Assembly: GCF_017255015.1 (NCBI RefSeq)
Contig: NZ_JAFKCS010000003.1
Coordinates: 224,014 to 288,013 of the forward strand
Source: Bowmanella yangjiangensis
GTDB taxonomy: Bacteria > Pseudomonadota > Gammaproteobacteria > Enterobacterales > Alteromonadaceae
Length of the DNA: 64,000 nucleotides
Direction: 5' to 3'
Notes under the pieces: generated by a model
What the model was told of the DNA's origin: nothing
Databases searched by the model: none
Seen by the model: the letters and a program-made list of their open reading frames with translations, nothing else
Shown here: in pieces, positions 9,358 through 15,949 of the stretch
Position numbering within the stretch: the first letter of the stretch is position 1
Layout of the letters: every line of letters begins with the position of its first letter
Program-made: the position numbers and the translations under genes

Positions 9358-10073
9358 CAGGCGATCCTCTCAAACATCAAATCCCATACTCCATGCCCCA
9401 GGCGGTGACCCCGTTGTTCAAATTTGGTCAGAGGGCGAAAATCCGGTCTTGGCACGTAATCCTGGCTGGCAGACTGGTTCTTATAGCCTTCGGCCTGGCT
9501 CATAACCTCCAGCATATGCTCGGCGTAGTTTTCCCAATCGGTAGCCATATGCCATACCCCGCCGATGGCCAGTTTCTGGCGAACCTTCTGGGCAAATTCT
9601 GGCTGTACGATACGGCGCTTATGGTGACGAGATTTATGCCAAGGGTCAGGGAAATACAATTGCATACGGGCCAGACTGGCATCCGGAATACACTGTGCCA
9701 GTACTTCTACCGCATCATGTTCAAACACGCGCAGATTCTTGATGCCGGCGGCTTCGGCATCTGCCAGACAAGCGCCAATACCAGGGCGGTGTACTTCGAT
9801 ACCGATAAAATCTTTATCCGGCTCGGCCGCGGCCATTTCAACCAGGGACTTACCCATACCAAAACCAATTTCCAGTACCACCGGTGCTTGGCGGCCAAAT
9901 ACTTGGCTAAAGTCCAGCATGCCATTATCGACACTTAGGCCCATGCTAGACCAGTTCGCCTCGATAGCGCGGGCCTGGCCTTTAGTCAGGCGACCTTCGC
10001 GTTTAACGAAGCTGCGAATTTTGCGAAGATAAACCCCTTCTTTTTCGGGTTGTGGGTTTTGCTGGTCACTCAT
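9357..10073 (-). CDS. trmB: tRNA (guanine-46-N7)-methyltransferase TrmB
   Basis: A 238-residue SAM-dependent enzyme that makes m7G46 in tRNA variable loops. Motifs are [16 protein letters not shown] (SAM binding), [18 protein letters not shown] (the PDPWxKxxHxKRR family signature) and [12 protein letters not shown]. The positions near mutY and yggX recall the arrangement in other gammaproteobacteria. It leads directly into rsmC with a one-base overlap. Confidence 0.95.
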   Translation of the reverse strand: MSDQQNPQPEKEGVYLRKIRSFVKREGRLTKGQARAIEANWSSMGLSVDNGMLDFSQVFGRQAPVVLEIGFGMGKSLVEMAAAEPDKDFIGIEVHRPGIGACLADAEAAGIKNLRVFEHDAVEVLAQCIPDASLARMQLYFPDPWHKSRHHKRRIVQPEFAQKVRQKLAIGGVWHMATDWENYAEHMLEVMSQAEGYKNQSASQDYVPRPDFRPLTKFEQRGHRLGHGVWDLMFERIA

Positions 10074-10159
10074 ACTGTTTATCTCTGCTGTGAATGGCGT
10101 GCCGCCAGGCTGAAAAAAGGGCGCGTATTATGCCCTTTTGGTTAACCAATATCCACGTA

Positions 10160-10858
10160 TTAGCCTAGATACTCAGCAAGTTCGGCGGCCAGCAGTTGAG
10201 GCTGTTCCAAAGGCAGCATATGACCGGCATCAGCGAATATCTTTAGGCTGGCCCGGGGGATGCCCTGATGCATGGTCTGCATTTTACTTAGCTGTGCAAC
10301 CTGGTCCTGCTCGGCGGCAATGATATAAATGGGAAAAGACGCCTTGGCCAGTGCCGGGGTGAGATCCGGCCGTTCTGATGCCGCCATCAAATGATACTTC
10401 AGCACCGCACCGCCTAAGTCCTGCTCCATCTCCCTTATAGTTTGCTCGGCCATCTGACGGTTAGGGCTGTGCGGATGTACCATCATGCTTAGCCGTTCGT
10501 TTGACATAGGGCGAAACTGGCCCTTGTGTAAGGCGTTGATAATCAGTTGGCGCTGTTTAAGTTCGCTGCTGTCCAGTCCCGTCGAACAAAAGCCAATCAA
10601 GGTCAATGAAGCGACCTGTTGTGGATGCGTCAGGGCAAAGCGGCTGGCCAGATAACCACCCATGGAAAATGCCACCAAATGCACCTTATCCTCGCCCACC
10701 GCATGTTGGCTCAAGCCATCCATTTGTTCCAGGGTCTCGGCCCACTGCAGGGGCACGTAGCGGCGCTCATGGATATTCATTTCACGCCATAAAGGCAGCC
10801 ATAACCTTTCATCGCATTGGGTACCGGGAAAGAAAACAACGGGAAAAGAATGCATCAT
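10160..10858 (-). CDS. alpha/beta-fold hydrolase
   Basis: A 232-residue hydrolase of unknown substrate. The nucleophile elbow is FSMGGYLAS (GxSxG-like with Gly replaced at the first position), the oxyanion region is FFPGTQCDERLW, and the catalytic Asp and His are likely in the AEQDQV and DAGHMLP segments. It has no signal peptide. It lies between trmB and the divergent mutY; the RBS region is short, and the start at 10858 (ATGATGCATTC) could shift by one codon. Confidence 0.8.
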   Translation of the reverse strand: MMHSFPVVFFPGTQCDERLWLPLWREMNIHERRYVPLQWAETLEQMDGLSQHAVGEDKVHLVAFSMGGYLASRFALTHPQQVASLTLIGFCSTGLDSSELKQRQLIINALHKGQFRPMSNERLSMMVHPHSPNRQMAEQTIREMEQDLGGAVLKYHLMAASERPDLTPALAKASFPIYIIAAEQDQVAQLSKMQTMHQGIPRASLKIFADAGHMLPLEQPQLLAAELAEYLG

Positions 10859-10947
10859 GGGCTTGAGGTCAAGTGTGATTTGCTTGCTATCATAGCAGCT
10901 TGAACGAATTGAGCAGCACTCAGGATCTTTGCTTGTCTTCTACCCCT

Positions 10948-11988
10948 ATGCAATTTGCCGAAAAAATTCTGGCCTGGTTTGATATCCATGGCCGTAAAGA
11001 TCTGCCCTGGCAGCAGAATAAGACACCGTATTCGGTATGGGTGTCAGAAATTATGTTGCAGCAAACCCAGGTTACTACCGTGATTCCTTTTTACCTGCGT
11101 TTTATGGCGCGCTTCCCCGATGTACAAAGCCTGGCGGATGCTCCTCAGGATGAAGTGCTGCACCACTGGACTGGCCTTGGCTATTACGCCAGGGCACGCA
11201 ATCTGCAAAAGGCCGCCCAGCAGGTGCGGGACCAGCATCAGGGCCAGTTTCCTGCTTCTTTAGAGGCCATGATGGCGCTGCCGGGTATTGGTCGCTCCAC
11301 GGCGGCGGCTATTTTGTCGCTGGCCTGTGGGCAGAGCCATGCGATTTTGGACGGTAACGTTAAGCGGGTACTGGGGCGTTACGCTGCCATCAGCGGCTGG
11401 CCAGGTGAGAAAAAAGTCGAAAATCAGTTGTGGCAGTTGGCCGAGCAACTTACACCGAACAGCAGAACCGGCGATTACACCCAGGCCATGATGGATATGG
11501 GCGCCACCTTATGTACCCGCAGTAAGCCCAAATGTGGCGAATGTCCGGTAGCGGCTGATTGTGCCGCTAAAGCCCTGGGCACCCCCACGGATTTCCCCGG
11601 TAAGAAAGCCAAAAAGGCCATCCCTGAGCGTAAAACTATTATGTTGCTGCCCAAATGGCAGGAGCAGGTGCTGATATATAAGCGCCCGCCTGCCGGTTTA
11701 TGGGGTGGTTTATGGGGCTTTTTCGAAGTGGAGCACGACAGCCAGATTGCTGAAAAAGCCAGGGAGCTAGGCCTTACCGATTTCCGCTTGACGGAAATGC
11801 CGGGCTTTCGTCATACCTTCAGTCATTTTCATCTGGATATTCGTCCCATGCTGCTGGAACTGACAAGCGAACCACAGGCGCAAGGGGTACAAGAGCAGCC
11901 ATTGCTTTGGTATAACCTGGATAATCCTGCCAATGTAGGATTGGCCGCGCCAACCAAAGCGCTTTTTAGTACACTGCAAAAAAGTTAG
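10948..11988 (+). CDS. mutY: adenine DNA glycosylase MutY
   Basis: Removes adenine mispaired with 8-oxoguanine. From the ATG at 10948 it has 346 residues and begins like other MutY proteins ([21 protein letters not shown]). It has the helix-hairpin-helix [13 protein letters not shown] followed by [11 protein letters not shown], the 4Fe-4S ligands C-x6-C-x2-C-x5-C in [17 protein letters not shown], and a C-terminal NUDIX-like 8-oxoG recognition domain. A TTG at 10900 is in frame but gives an unlikely extension. yggX follows after 40 bases, the usual pairing. Confidence 0.95.
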   Translation: MQFAEKILAWFDIHGRKDLPWQQNKTPYSVWVSEIMLQQTQVTTVIPFYLRFMARFPDVQSLADAPQDEVLHHWTGLGYYARARNLQKAAQQVRDQHQGQFPASLEAMMALPGIGRSTAAAILSLACGQSHAILDGNVKRVLGRYAAISGWPGEKKVENQLWQLAEQLTPNSRTGDYTQAMMDMGATLCTRSKPKCGECPVAADCAAKALGTPTDFPGKKAKKAIPERKTIMLLPKWQEQVLIYKRPPAGLWGGLWGFFEVEHDSQIAEKARELGLTDFRLTEMPGFRHTFSHFHLDIRPMLLELTSEPQAQGVQEQPLLWYNLDNPANVGLAAPTKALFSTLQKS

Positions 11989-12028
11989 TACCCATGCGGC
12001 CCGGTGCCGCGCTGCGAGAGAGGATAGT

Positions 12029-12301
12029 ATGAGTCGCACGGTTTATTGTCAGTACCTGAAAAAAGATGCCGATGGTCTGGATTTTCAGCTCTATCCCGGA
12101 GAGCTCGGCAAGCGCATCTTTGACAATATTTGCAAAGAAGCCTGGGCGCTGTGGCAGAAAAAGCAGACCATGCTGATAAATGAGAAGAAGCTCAATATGA
12201 TGAACGCCGACGATCGCCGCTTTCTGGAAGAACAGATGGTGCAGTTTCTGTTTGAAGGCAAGGATGTGGAAATTGAGGGGTATGTGCCACCCAGCGCCTA
12301 A
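12029..12301 (+). CDS. yggX: Fe(2+)-trafficking protein YggX
   Basis: A 90-residue protein of the YggX family, linked to iron traffic and protection of Fe-S proteins from oxidation. The start ([19 protein letters not shown]) and end ([15 protein letters not shown]) match the family, including the conserved Cys7. A GAGAGGA ribosome site precedes the ATG. Its place behind mutY, itself an Fe-S enzyme, is conserved in gammaproteobacteria. Confidence 0.95.
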   Translation: MSRTVYCQYLKKDADGLDFQLYPGELGKRIFDNICKEAWALWQKKQTMLINEKKLNMMNADDRRFLEEQMVQFLFEGKDVEIEGYVPPSA

Positions 12302-12408
12302 ATAACTATGGAGACGGGGCATAAAACGCGATAACGAGCATAAACTCAGCGCTTTGATTGATTTCTATCCACTTGAGCAAGAAACGCAATAAAAGTGCAA
12401 AAAAGGAG

Positions 12409-12437
12409 TTGACTTAATATGCCGGAATCCGTTTAAT
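12409..12437 (+). promoter_or_regulatory. sigma-70 promoter for tRNA-Phe
   Basis: TTGACT (12409-12414), a 17-base spacer and TTTAAT (12432-12437) are followed by a GC-rich discriminator and the tRNA about 50 bases on, a typical stable-RNA promoter. Confidence 0.7.
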
Positions 12438-12486
12438 ACGCACCCACGACGGCACGGCCAGAAAGGCCAGTCAGTCAACCGAATTT

Positions 12487-12562
12487 GCCCAGATAGCTCA
12501 GTCGGTAGAGCAGGGGATTGAAAATCCCCGTGTCGGTGGTTCGATTCCGCCTCTGGGCACCA
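12487..12562 (+). tRNA. tRNA-Phe (GAA anticodon)
   Basis: A 76-base cloverleaf with acceptor stem GCCCAGA/UCUGGGC, D-arm GCUC/GAGC, anticodon stem GGGGA/UCCCC with loop UUGAAAA (anticodon GAA), T-arm GGUGG/CCGCC with loop UUCGAUU, and an encoded ACCA end. The 3' half from the anticodon loop on is the left attachment site of the island, but the tRNA remains complete and looks functional. Confidence 0.98.
12517..12556 (+). repeat. attL: left 40-bp attachment repeat in tRNA-Phe
   Basis: Identical over 40 bases to 27000-27039. It begins in the anticodon loop (ATTGAAAATCCCCG) and ends in the acceptor stem, the usual crossover region for tRNA-targeting tyrosine integrases. Confidence 0.93.
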
Positions 12563-12570
12563 CCATTCCT

Positions 12571-12597
12571 AGCCTCAGACAATGTCTGGGGCTTTTT
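12571..12597 (+). terminator. rho-independent terminator after tRNA-Phe
   Basis: AGCC-CAGAC / GTCTG-GGCT imperfect stem followed by TTTTTCTTT, nine bases after the tRNA. Confidence 0.8.
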
Positions 12598-12674
12598 CTT
12601 TCCTAGAATCCTATTATTTTCCTACAAAATTTCGCTCCGAACTTCGGAGGCGACTTTTACCCGGACGCACAAAC

Positions 12675-12757
12675 AAAAAAACCGCGTATAAACGCGGTCT
12701 TTGCGAAGAGAGTGTTACCAGCACCTTCTTCAATGAGAAAATCTTTAGCCAAAGATT
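12675..12757 (-). ncRNA. candidate antisense RNA controlling repA (CopA/Inc-like)
   Basis: Read on the minus strand, two hairpins follow each other: AAATCTTT-GGCT-AAAGATTT (12738-12757, perfect 8-bp stem), then ACCGCG/CGCGGT (12681-12698) directly followed by six T residues, a rho-independent terminator. It lies antisense to the repA leader, the position of CopA in IncFII plasmids and Inc RNA in IncB/I/L plasmids. The 5' end and promoter are not resolved, and the coordinates cover only the hairpins. Hairpin geometry is seen; the regulatory role is inferred from the plasmid family. Confidence 0.5.
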
Positions 12758-12777
12758 TAGGCTCAAATTTAGCCTAA
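12733..12777 (+). CDS. candidate 14-residue leader peptide upstream of repA
   Basis: ATG at 12733 encodes MRKSLAKDLGSNLA and stops at TAA 12775-12777. The frame runs through the hairpin at 12738-12757, so a ribosome translating it would open that stem. The stop overlaps the next ATG (12777) by one base. IncFII-like replicons use translated leader peptides (Tap, RepB, RepY) to couple repA translation. No strong ribosome site is evident, so this is tentative. Confidence 0.3.
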   Translation: MRKSLAKDLGSNLA

Positions 12778-12872
12778 TGGATTCTCTTTGTCCACACCAA
12801 GTGGTTTGGGACTCCGAATGTTGTTTGTATGGCCGGTTGTCGATAACCATTGATCGTCAATCAATTCAGTAG
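12777..12872 (+). CDS. candidate second leader peptide overlapping the repA start
   Basis: ATG at 12777 overlaps the stop of the 14-residue frame. It encodes 31 residues (beginning MDSLCPHQVVW) and stops at 12872, 22 bases inside repA. A ribosome finishing here would end close to the repA TTG start at 12850, the arrangement expected for translational coupling. It shows no protein homology that I recognise and is likely regulatory only. Confidence 0.3.
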   Translation: MDSLCPHQVVWDSECCLYGRLSITIDRQSIQ

Positions 12873-13695
12873 AAAAGCAAAAAATCCAAGGCCGTACTTC
12901 TCTGCGCCTAAGCACCATAAAGCCAGACCTGGTGTTATCAGAAGATGGCAGAGTTGGACAGAAAGCAAGCCAGTTCATCTATGGACAGGCTTTCAACTGC
13001 TCAAAGTTAGTGGAAGCAGATCTCGCAATATTCGTCCTGAACGGCAGGTAGCTCTTGCCGCCACAGTGCAGGCAATGCTTCACCACTTAAATCTTGTCAC
13101 GCATCAAGTAGAGGCCTGCGTCGAGACCTTGGCTGACACATGTGCTCTGTCAACGGTGTCGAAAGCTGGAAACAAATCAATTACACGAGTGTCCCGATTG
13201 ATCAATGACCTCCTGGAACCTGCTGGACTTGTGACCACTGAAAAGGTTTGGGATAAGAATCTTGGTTGCTGGATACCCAAGTACATTGAAGTTCAGCCTC
13301 TGTTCTTCGAAATGCTAGGCATATCCATGCACTATGTCGAAAAAGAGCAAGCCAGAAGACAAGCCTACGCTCAAAAGTTGCTGGTATCTGACAGCGAAGC
13401 AGGTCTTCTTAGTATCAGTGAATTGAAGCATAGAGCTAAGCTCCATCACATTAATCAGGCATTTAAACGGCGCAAACAAAAGCTGGAAGAAAAAAGTCAG
13501 AAACGTTTGGCAAGCAGGTTAAAAGGGGCTGAAAGCACTCACGGCTATCATGAAGTTGATAATGAGATTGCCCTGGGTATTTTACGATCACTACCACAAG
13601 ACGAACTTGCCAGACTGACACCCGCAAAGCTGAAGGAGCTCGTCAATCGACGTAAAGCCTTCTTAAAAGCAATAGTTCGAGACAAACTCAGCTAA
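12850..13695 (+). CDS. repA: RepA, IncFII-family plasmid replication initiator
   Basis: A 281-residue initiator resembling RepA of R1/IncFII. Shared features are the N-terminal KNPRPYF, the central SRNIRPERQVALAATVQAMLHHLNLVTHQVE, ALSTVSKAGNKSITRVSRLINDLLEPAGLV (winged-helix DNA binding, about 95-135), and GCWIPKYIEV. The C-terminal half is basic and helical. The start is TTG at 12850 because TAA at 12844 closes the frame just upstream. Known RepA proteins act in cis at an origin downstream of their gene, and such a region follows here. In an integrated island the gene suggests replication after excision, as described for SGI1. Confidence 0.85.
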   Translation: MIVNQFSRKAKNPRPYFSAPKHHKARPGVIRRWQSWTESKPVHLWTGFQLLKVSGSRSRNIRPERQVALAATVQAMLHHLNLVTHQVEACVETLADTCALSTVSKAGNKSITRVSRLINDLLEPAGLVTTEKVWDKNLGCWIPKYIEVQPLFFEMLGISMHYVEKEQARRQAYAQKLLVSDSEAGLLSISELKHRAKLHHINQAFKRRKQKLEEKSQKRLASRLKGAESTHGYHEVDNEIALGILRSLPQDELARLTPAKLKELVNRRKAFLKAIVRDKLS

Positions 13696-13841
13696 CCAGA
13701 ACATAAGCCATGCTAAGAATTCAGCAAGCCTGAAGGCTTCACTGCGCCTGCAGCCCAAACCCATCTAAGTTTGATAAACAGAATCCGTAAGCTAGTCCCA
13801 AAAAAACCTTGATGCCGGGAAGTTGTCTCCTAAGTAACGAC

Positions 13842-13850
13842 TTATACACA
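13842..13850 (+). promoter_or_regulatory. DnaA box in candidate oriV
   Basis: TTATACACA fits the TTATNCACA consensus exactly and lies 147 bases after the repA stop, where R1-type origins place their DnaA box. Confidence 0.55.
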
Positions 13851-14122
13851 GTTATCTGCAAACTACTGGCTTACTAGCAGCAATAAAGGTGAAGTTAGCT
13901 GCAAAATTACCTACCTACGGTAGTAACTGTAACTAAATACTTGTTTTACTACTCCAAAATCCTGTGGATTATGGGGATAAAGACGCGTCCGCTTGCAAGC
14001 CAGCAAGCTGGCTGCCACGGAACAATAAGCGCTCCCGCGGGGCCGCCTCGCCGGCGGGGGCAGATCAAATAAACTTCGTTAAGCAAGTCCCCAATCCACA
14101 GGTTCACTCAGGCATCAAGCCA

Positions 14123-14179
14123 CTAAATCGGAACCCCTACGGGGGCCCCTTCGCTCCGCTCACCCTTCGGGCGATTTAG
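14123..14179. repeat. 57-bp inverted repeat resembling the filamentous-phage f1 intergenic hairpin
   Basis: CTAAATCG (14123-14130) and CGATTTAG (14172-14179) enclose C-rich and G-rich blocks (ACCCCTACGGGGG). CACTAAATCGGAACCC, followed later by GATTTAG and CTTGAC, closely resembles one strand of the f1 phage intergenic hairpin as I remember it. Its function here is unknown; single-strand origin, transcription terminator or protein site are options. Confidence 0.5.
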
Positions 14180-14279
14180 CAACTTGACCCCTGAGCGCCC
14201 CTGCAGAGAGAAGTTATCACTTCGAGCGGCGGCGCGCTGTGCGCTTCACGCCACTCAAAGATGATAAAAGGGGACGGTT

Positions 14280-14657
14280 ATGAATGTGTTTTTTGTATTA
14301 GTCGAAAAGACGATTTCTGGTGGTCGAGGTGATGTATACGAGAGCGTAGAAGCGACGAGCCACGAAGAAGCGGTTAAAGCTGCTACAGGACATCATATTT
14401 TTGAAGAAGCAGGGCCAACTGATTTCCATGCGGTAACTGAGAAGGGGCAGGCGCGTAAATATTGGCGTTATAAAGTGCCTGCTGGGGTAAACACAATAAG
14501 TCCTGCCTTAGTGCCATACAGAGAGTTTTGTGAGTATCACGACCTTAATCCCGCCGCTGACTGTTCAAAATCTGCTTTTGCACGATACGCGGCAAATGCA
14601 TCGCTGTTCGCGACGCTAAGTGCGCAAGATTCTAATACATCGAACATCAGAGAGTGA
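14280..14657 (+). CDS. island protein, unknown function
   Basis: A 125-residue soluble protein with a good AGGGGA site before its ATG. The first half (FFVLVEKTISGGRGDVYESVEATSHEEAVKAA) has an alternating strand-helix pattern. There is no signal peptide, membrane segment or cysteine motif beyond two isolated Cys. I do not recognise the family. The next gene starts three bases after its stop, so the two form an operon between the origin-like and oriT-like regions. Confidence 0.6.
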   Translation: MNVFFVLVEKTISGGRGDVYESVEATSHEEAVKAATGHHIFEEAGPTDFHAVTEKGQARKYWRYKVPAGVNTISPALVPYREFCEYHDLNPAADCSKSAFARYAANASLFATLSAQDSNTSNIRE

Positions 14658-14660
14658 TTT

Positions 14661-14876
14661 ATGTTCTATCTGTTCTTTCAGGCACTCAGATATCTGCTAA
14701 TTACAGGAATTGTGCTGGCCTATATTGAAGTTGGACCAGGTGGGGCAGCGGTGAGGGAAATAGTCGACATGTTCAAAGAAGAGCTACTAAAGGTCGATTG
14801 GCTAACATTGTTTTATGAATTCAAGACCAAGGTCGTTGAAGTGGCCACGACAGCAATAAATTCCTGGTTTGGCTGA
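14661..14876 (+). CDS. small membrane protein
   Basis: A 71-residue protein with one hydrophobic N-terminal segment (about residues 2-24, FQALRYLLITGIVLAYIEV) and an amphipathic remainder. GAGAGTGA precedes the ATG. It is co-transcribed with the 125-residue gene upstream. Function unknown; small membrane proteins are common near transfer origins but nothing specific can be said. Confidence 0.5.
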   Translation: MFYLFFQALRYLLITGIVLAYIEVGPGGAAVREIVDMFKEELLKVDWLTLFYEFKTKVVEVATTAINSWFG

Positions 14877-14918
14877 AGCCTTCCCGTATTTTTCATGGGC
14901 TCAAATGAGCCCTGGCTT

Positions 14919-14936
14919 GTTTGACACGTGTCAAAC
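14919..14936. promoter_or_regulatory. 18-bp palindromic operator, copy 1
   Basis: Perfect palindrome GTTTGACACGTGTCAAAC, identical to 15168-15185 and 25239-25256. It is followed by another perfect hairpin, ATTTGGAT/ATCCAAAT (14939-14960). Each half contains TTGACA, so the site could overlie a -35 element in either direction. Confidence 0.75.
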
Positions 14937-15077
14937 TCATTTGGATCGTACTATCCAAATTCCGTGTTTTTCCCTCTTTTGCTACTGCACCAGCAATAGG
15001 AGATCAAAACAACAGGACGGTGCCAGCAGACATGTAGTTGGGGGGACTAGACGGGGGGATGATTGATTGCAGGATAC

Positions 15078-15122
15078 GCAAAGTGTGCTACAACGGCCCC
15101 ATTGCCGTTGCAGAAACTTTGC
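15078..15122. other. candidate origin of transfer (two-tier inverted repeat)
   Basis: Nested arms: GCAAAGT (15078-15084) pairs with ACTTTGC (15116-15122), and inside them CAACGGC (15091-15097) pairs with GCCGTTG (15104-15110) around a 6-base loop. All 14 pairs are perfect. It lies 79 bases before the MobC-like gene and between two copies of the 18-bp palindrome, flanked by G-runs and C-runs. Transfer origins typically combine such arms with a nic site next to accessory mob genes. I cannot assign the nic site. Confidence 0.5.
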
Positions 15123-15167
15123 TAGCCTTACCTGTCCCCCCTGCCCCCCGTTCAATTTGGTAAGTGA

Positions 15168-15185
15168 GTTTGACACGTGTCAAAC
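15168..15185. promoter_or_regulatory. 18-bp palindromic operator, copy 2 (upstream of mobC)
   Basis: GTTTGACACGTGTCAAAC ends 15 bases before the mobC ATG at 15201 and abuts its ribosome site, so a bound protein would block mobC expression. Confidence 0.78.
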
Positions 15186-15200
15186 ATCTGGAGATGTAAG

Positions 15201-15731
15201 ATGACCAAAAGGTTGAAGGTCTATATCGACGATAATGTATATGATCGTTTAATGGCCCATGTGAGAGCGACAGGCGACGCGGAGTCTGGCAGTGCTTTCG
15301 TCAGGAAGTTAATCCACCAAGCTTTGTCAGTGGAAGAAATTGCTGATGAAAACGGAATAAGCCCCAACACACCAAAAGACAAAGTTCTGCGAGTTCGAGT
15401 AAATCATGACGAATACACATCGTTTCAGGCCAGGATGAAACTGGAAGGGTTAGATAAGAAAAGCAGCCTACTGCTGCGAATGATTAGACAGTACCTTAAC
15501 CAGGTTCCTCATTTATCAGATGCAGAGCTCAACGAGTTGAGGGCAGCGAACATGCACTTGCTTGGTATAGGTCGTAATCTCAACCAGATCGCCAAGCGTA
15601 TGAACATAGAGGTAGGTTCATGTGACGGTGTCACACCTAAGTACCTAGAAAGGCTTTTGGACTATATTGAACAGCAACAGTTTGCGATTCTTAACTTGGT
15701 AAGGTTTCATGACCAGAGACATACGCGCTGA
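15201..15731 (+). CDS. mobC: MobC-like relaxosome accessory protein
   Basis: A 176-residue protein from the ATG at 15201 (GGAGATGTAAG just upstream). The N-terminal part (KRLKVYIDDNVYDRLMAHV) is a strand-helix resembling ribbon-helix-helix DNA-binding domains, and a second similar strand occurs near KVLRVRVNHDEYTSFQARM. The C-terminal LRAANMHLLGIGRNLNQIAKRMN is the MobC-family signature. MobC proteins help relaxases open oriT. No relaxase gene follows, which is unusual; the relaxase would have to come in trans. Confidence 0.75.
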   Translation: MTKRLKVYIDDNVYDRLMAHVRATGDAESGSAFVRKLIHQALSVEEIADENGISPNTPKDKVLRVRVNHDEYTSFQARMKLEGLDKKSSLLLRMIRQYLNQVPHLSDAELNELRAANMHLLGIGRNLNQIAKRMNIEVGSCDGVTPKYLERLLDYIEQQQFAILNLVRFHDQRHTR

Positions 15732-15768
15732 CTTTATGAAGCCGCTTGTCCCAAAAGTGAGGTGAACT

Positions 15769-15933
15769 ATGGTACATAAGAGTGTTAAACAGAAAGACAT
15801 TGTAAAAGTTGTAGAATCTGATGATTCGAAGGGATTGGAAGAGTTTGTTGAGATTTTTGAAAAGGTCTCAAGAGGGGAGGAAATCCGCCCCATTTACAGA
15901 ATTTCTTACGAAAAAGAAGAACCATCGGGCTAA
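15769..15933 (+). CDS. 54-residue hypothetical protein after mobC
   Basis: ATG at 15769 with a good GAGGTG site six bases upstream; stop at 15931-15933. The product (starting MVHKSVKQKDIVKVVESDDS) is charged and helical. It lies 37 bases downstream of mobC on the same strand, in the place where mob operons normally carry the relaxase. I do not recognise it. Its small size makes it uncertain. Confidence 0.45.
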   Translation: MVHKSVKQKDIVKVVESDDSKGLEEFVEIFEKVSRGEEIRPIYRISYEKEEPSG

Positions 15934-15949
15934 AATTCAAGGTTTCATT

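Larger units (their letters stand above)
13696..14279 (+). other. origin-like non-coding region downstream of repA
   Basis: No convincing gene in 584 bases. The left part is AT-rich and contains a perfect DnaA box, TTATACACA (13842-13850), a near-match in reverse (TGTGGATTA, 13963-13971) and repeated CTGCAAA. The right part turns abruptly GC-rich with stacked palindromes such as AGCCAGC/GCTGGCT and the long inverted repeat at 14123-14179. In R1-type plasmids the RepA-dependent origin with a DnaA box lies just downstream of repA, so this is the best candidate oriV. An open frame at 13964-14179 is judged spurious. Confidence 0.55.

Noticed and set aside
13964..14179. Open frame of 71 codons in the GC-rich part of the origin-like region
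   Set aside because: It is built from palindromes (proline/alanine-rich by composition), has no ribosome site and ends inside the long inverted repeat; structure rather than coding explains the sequence.
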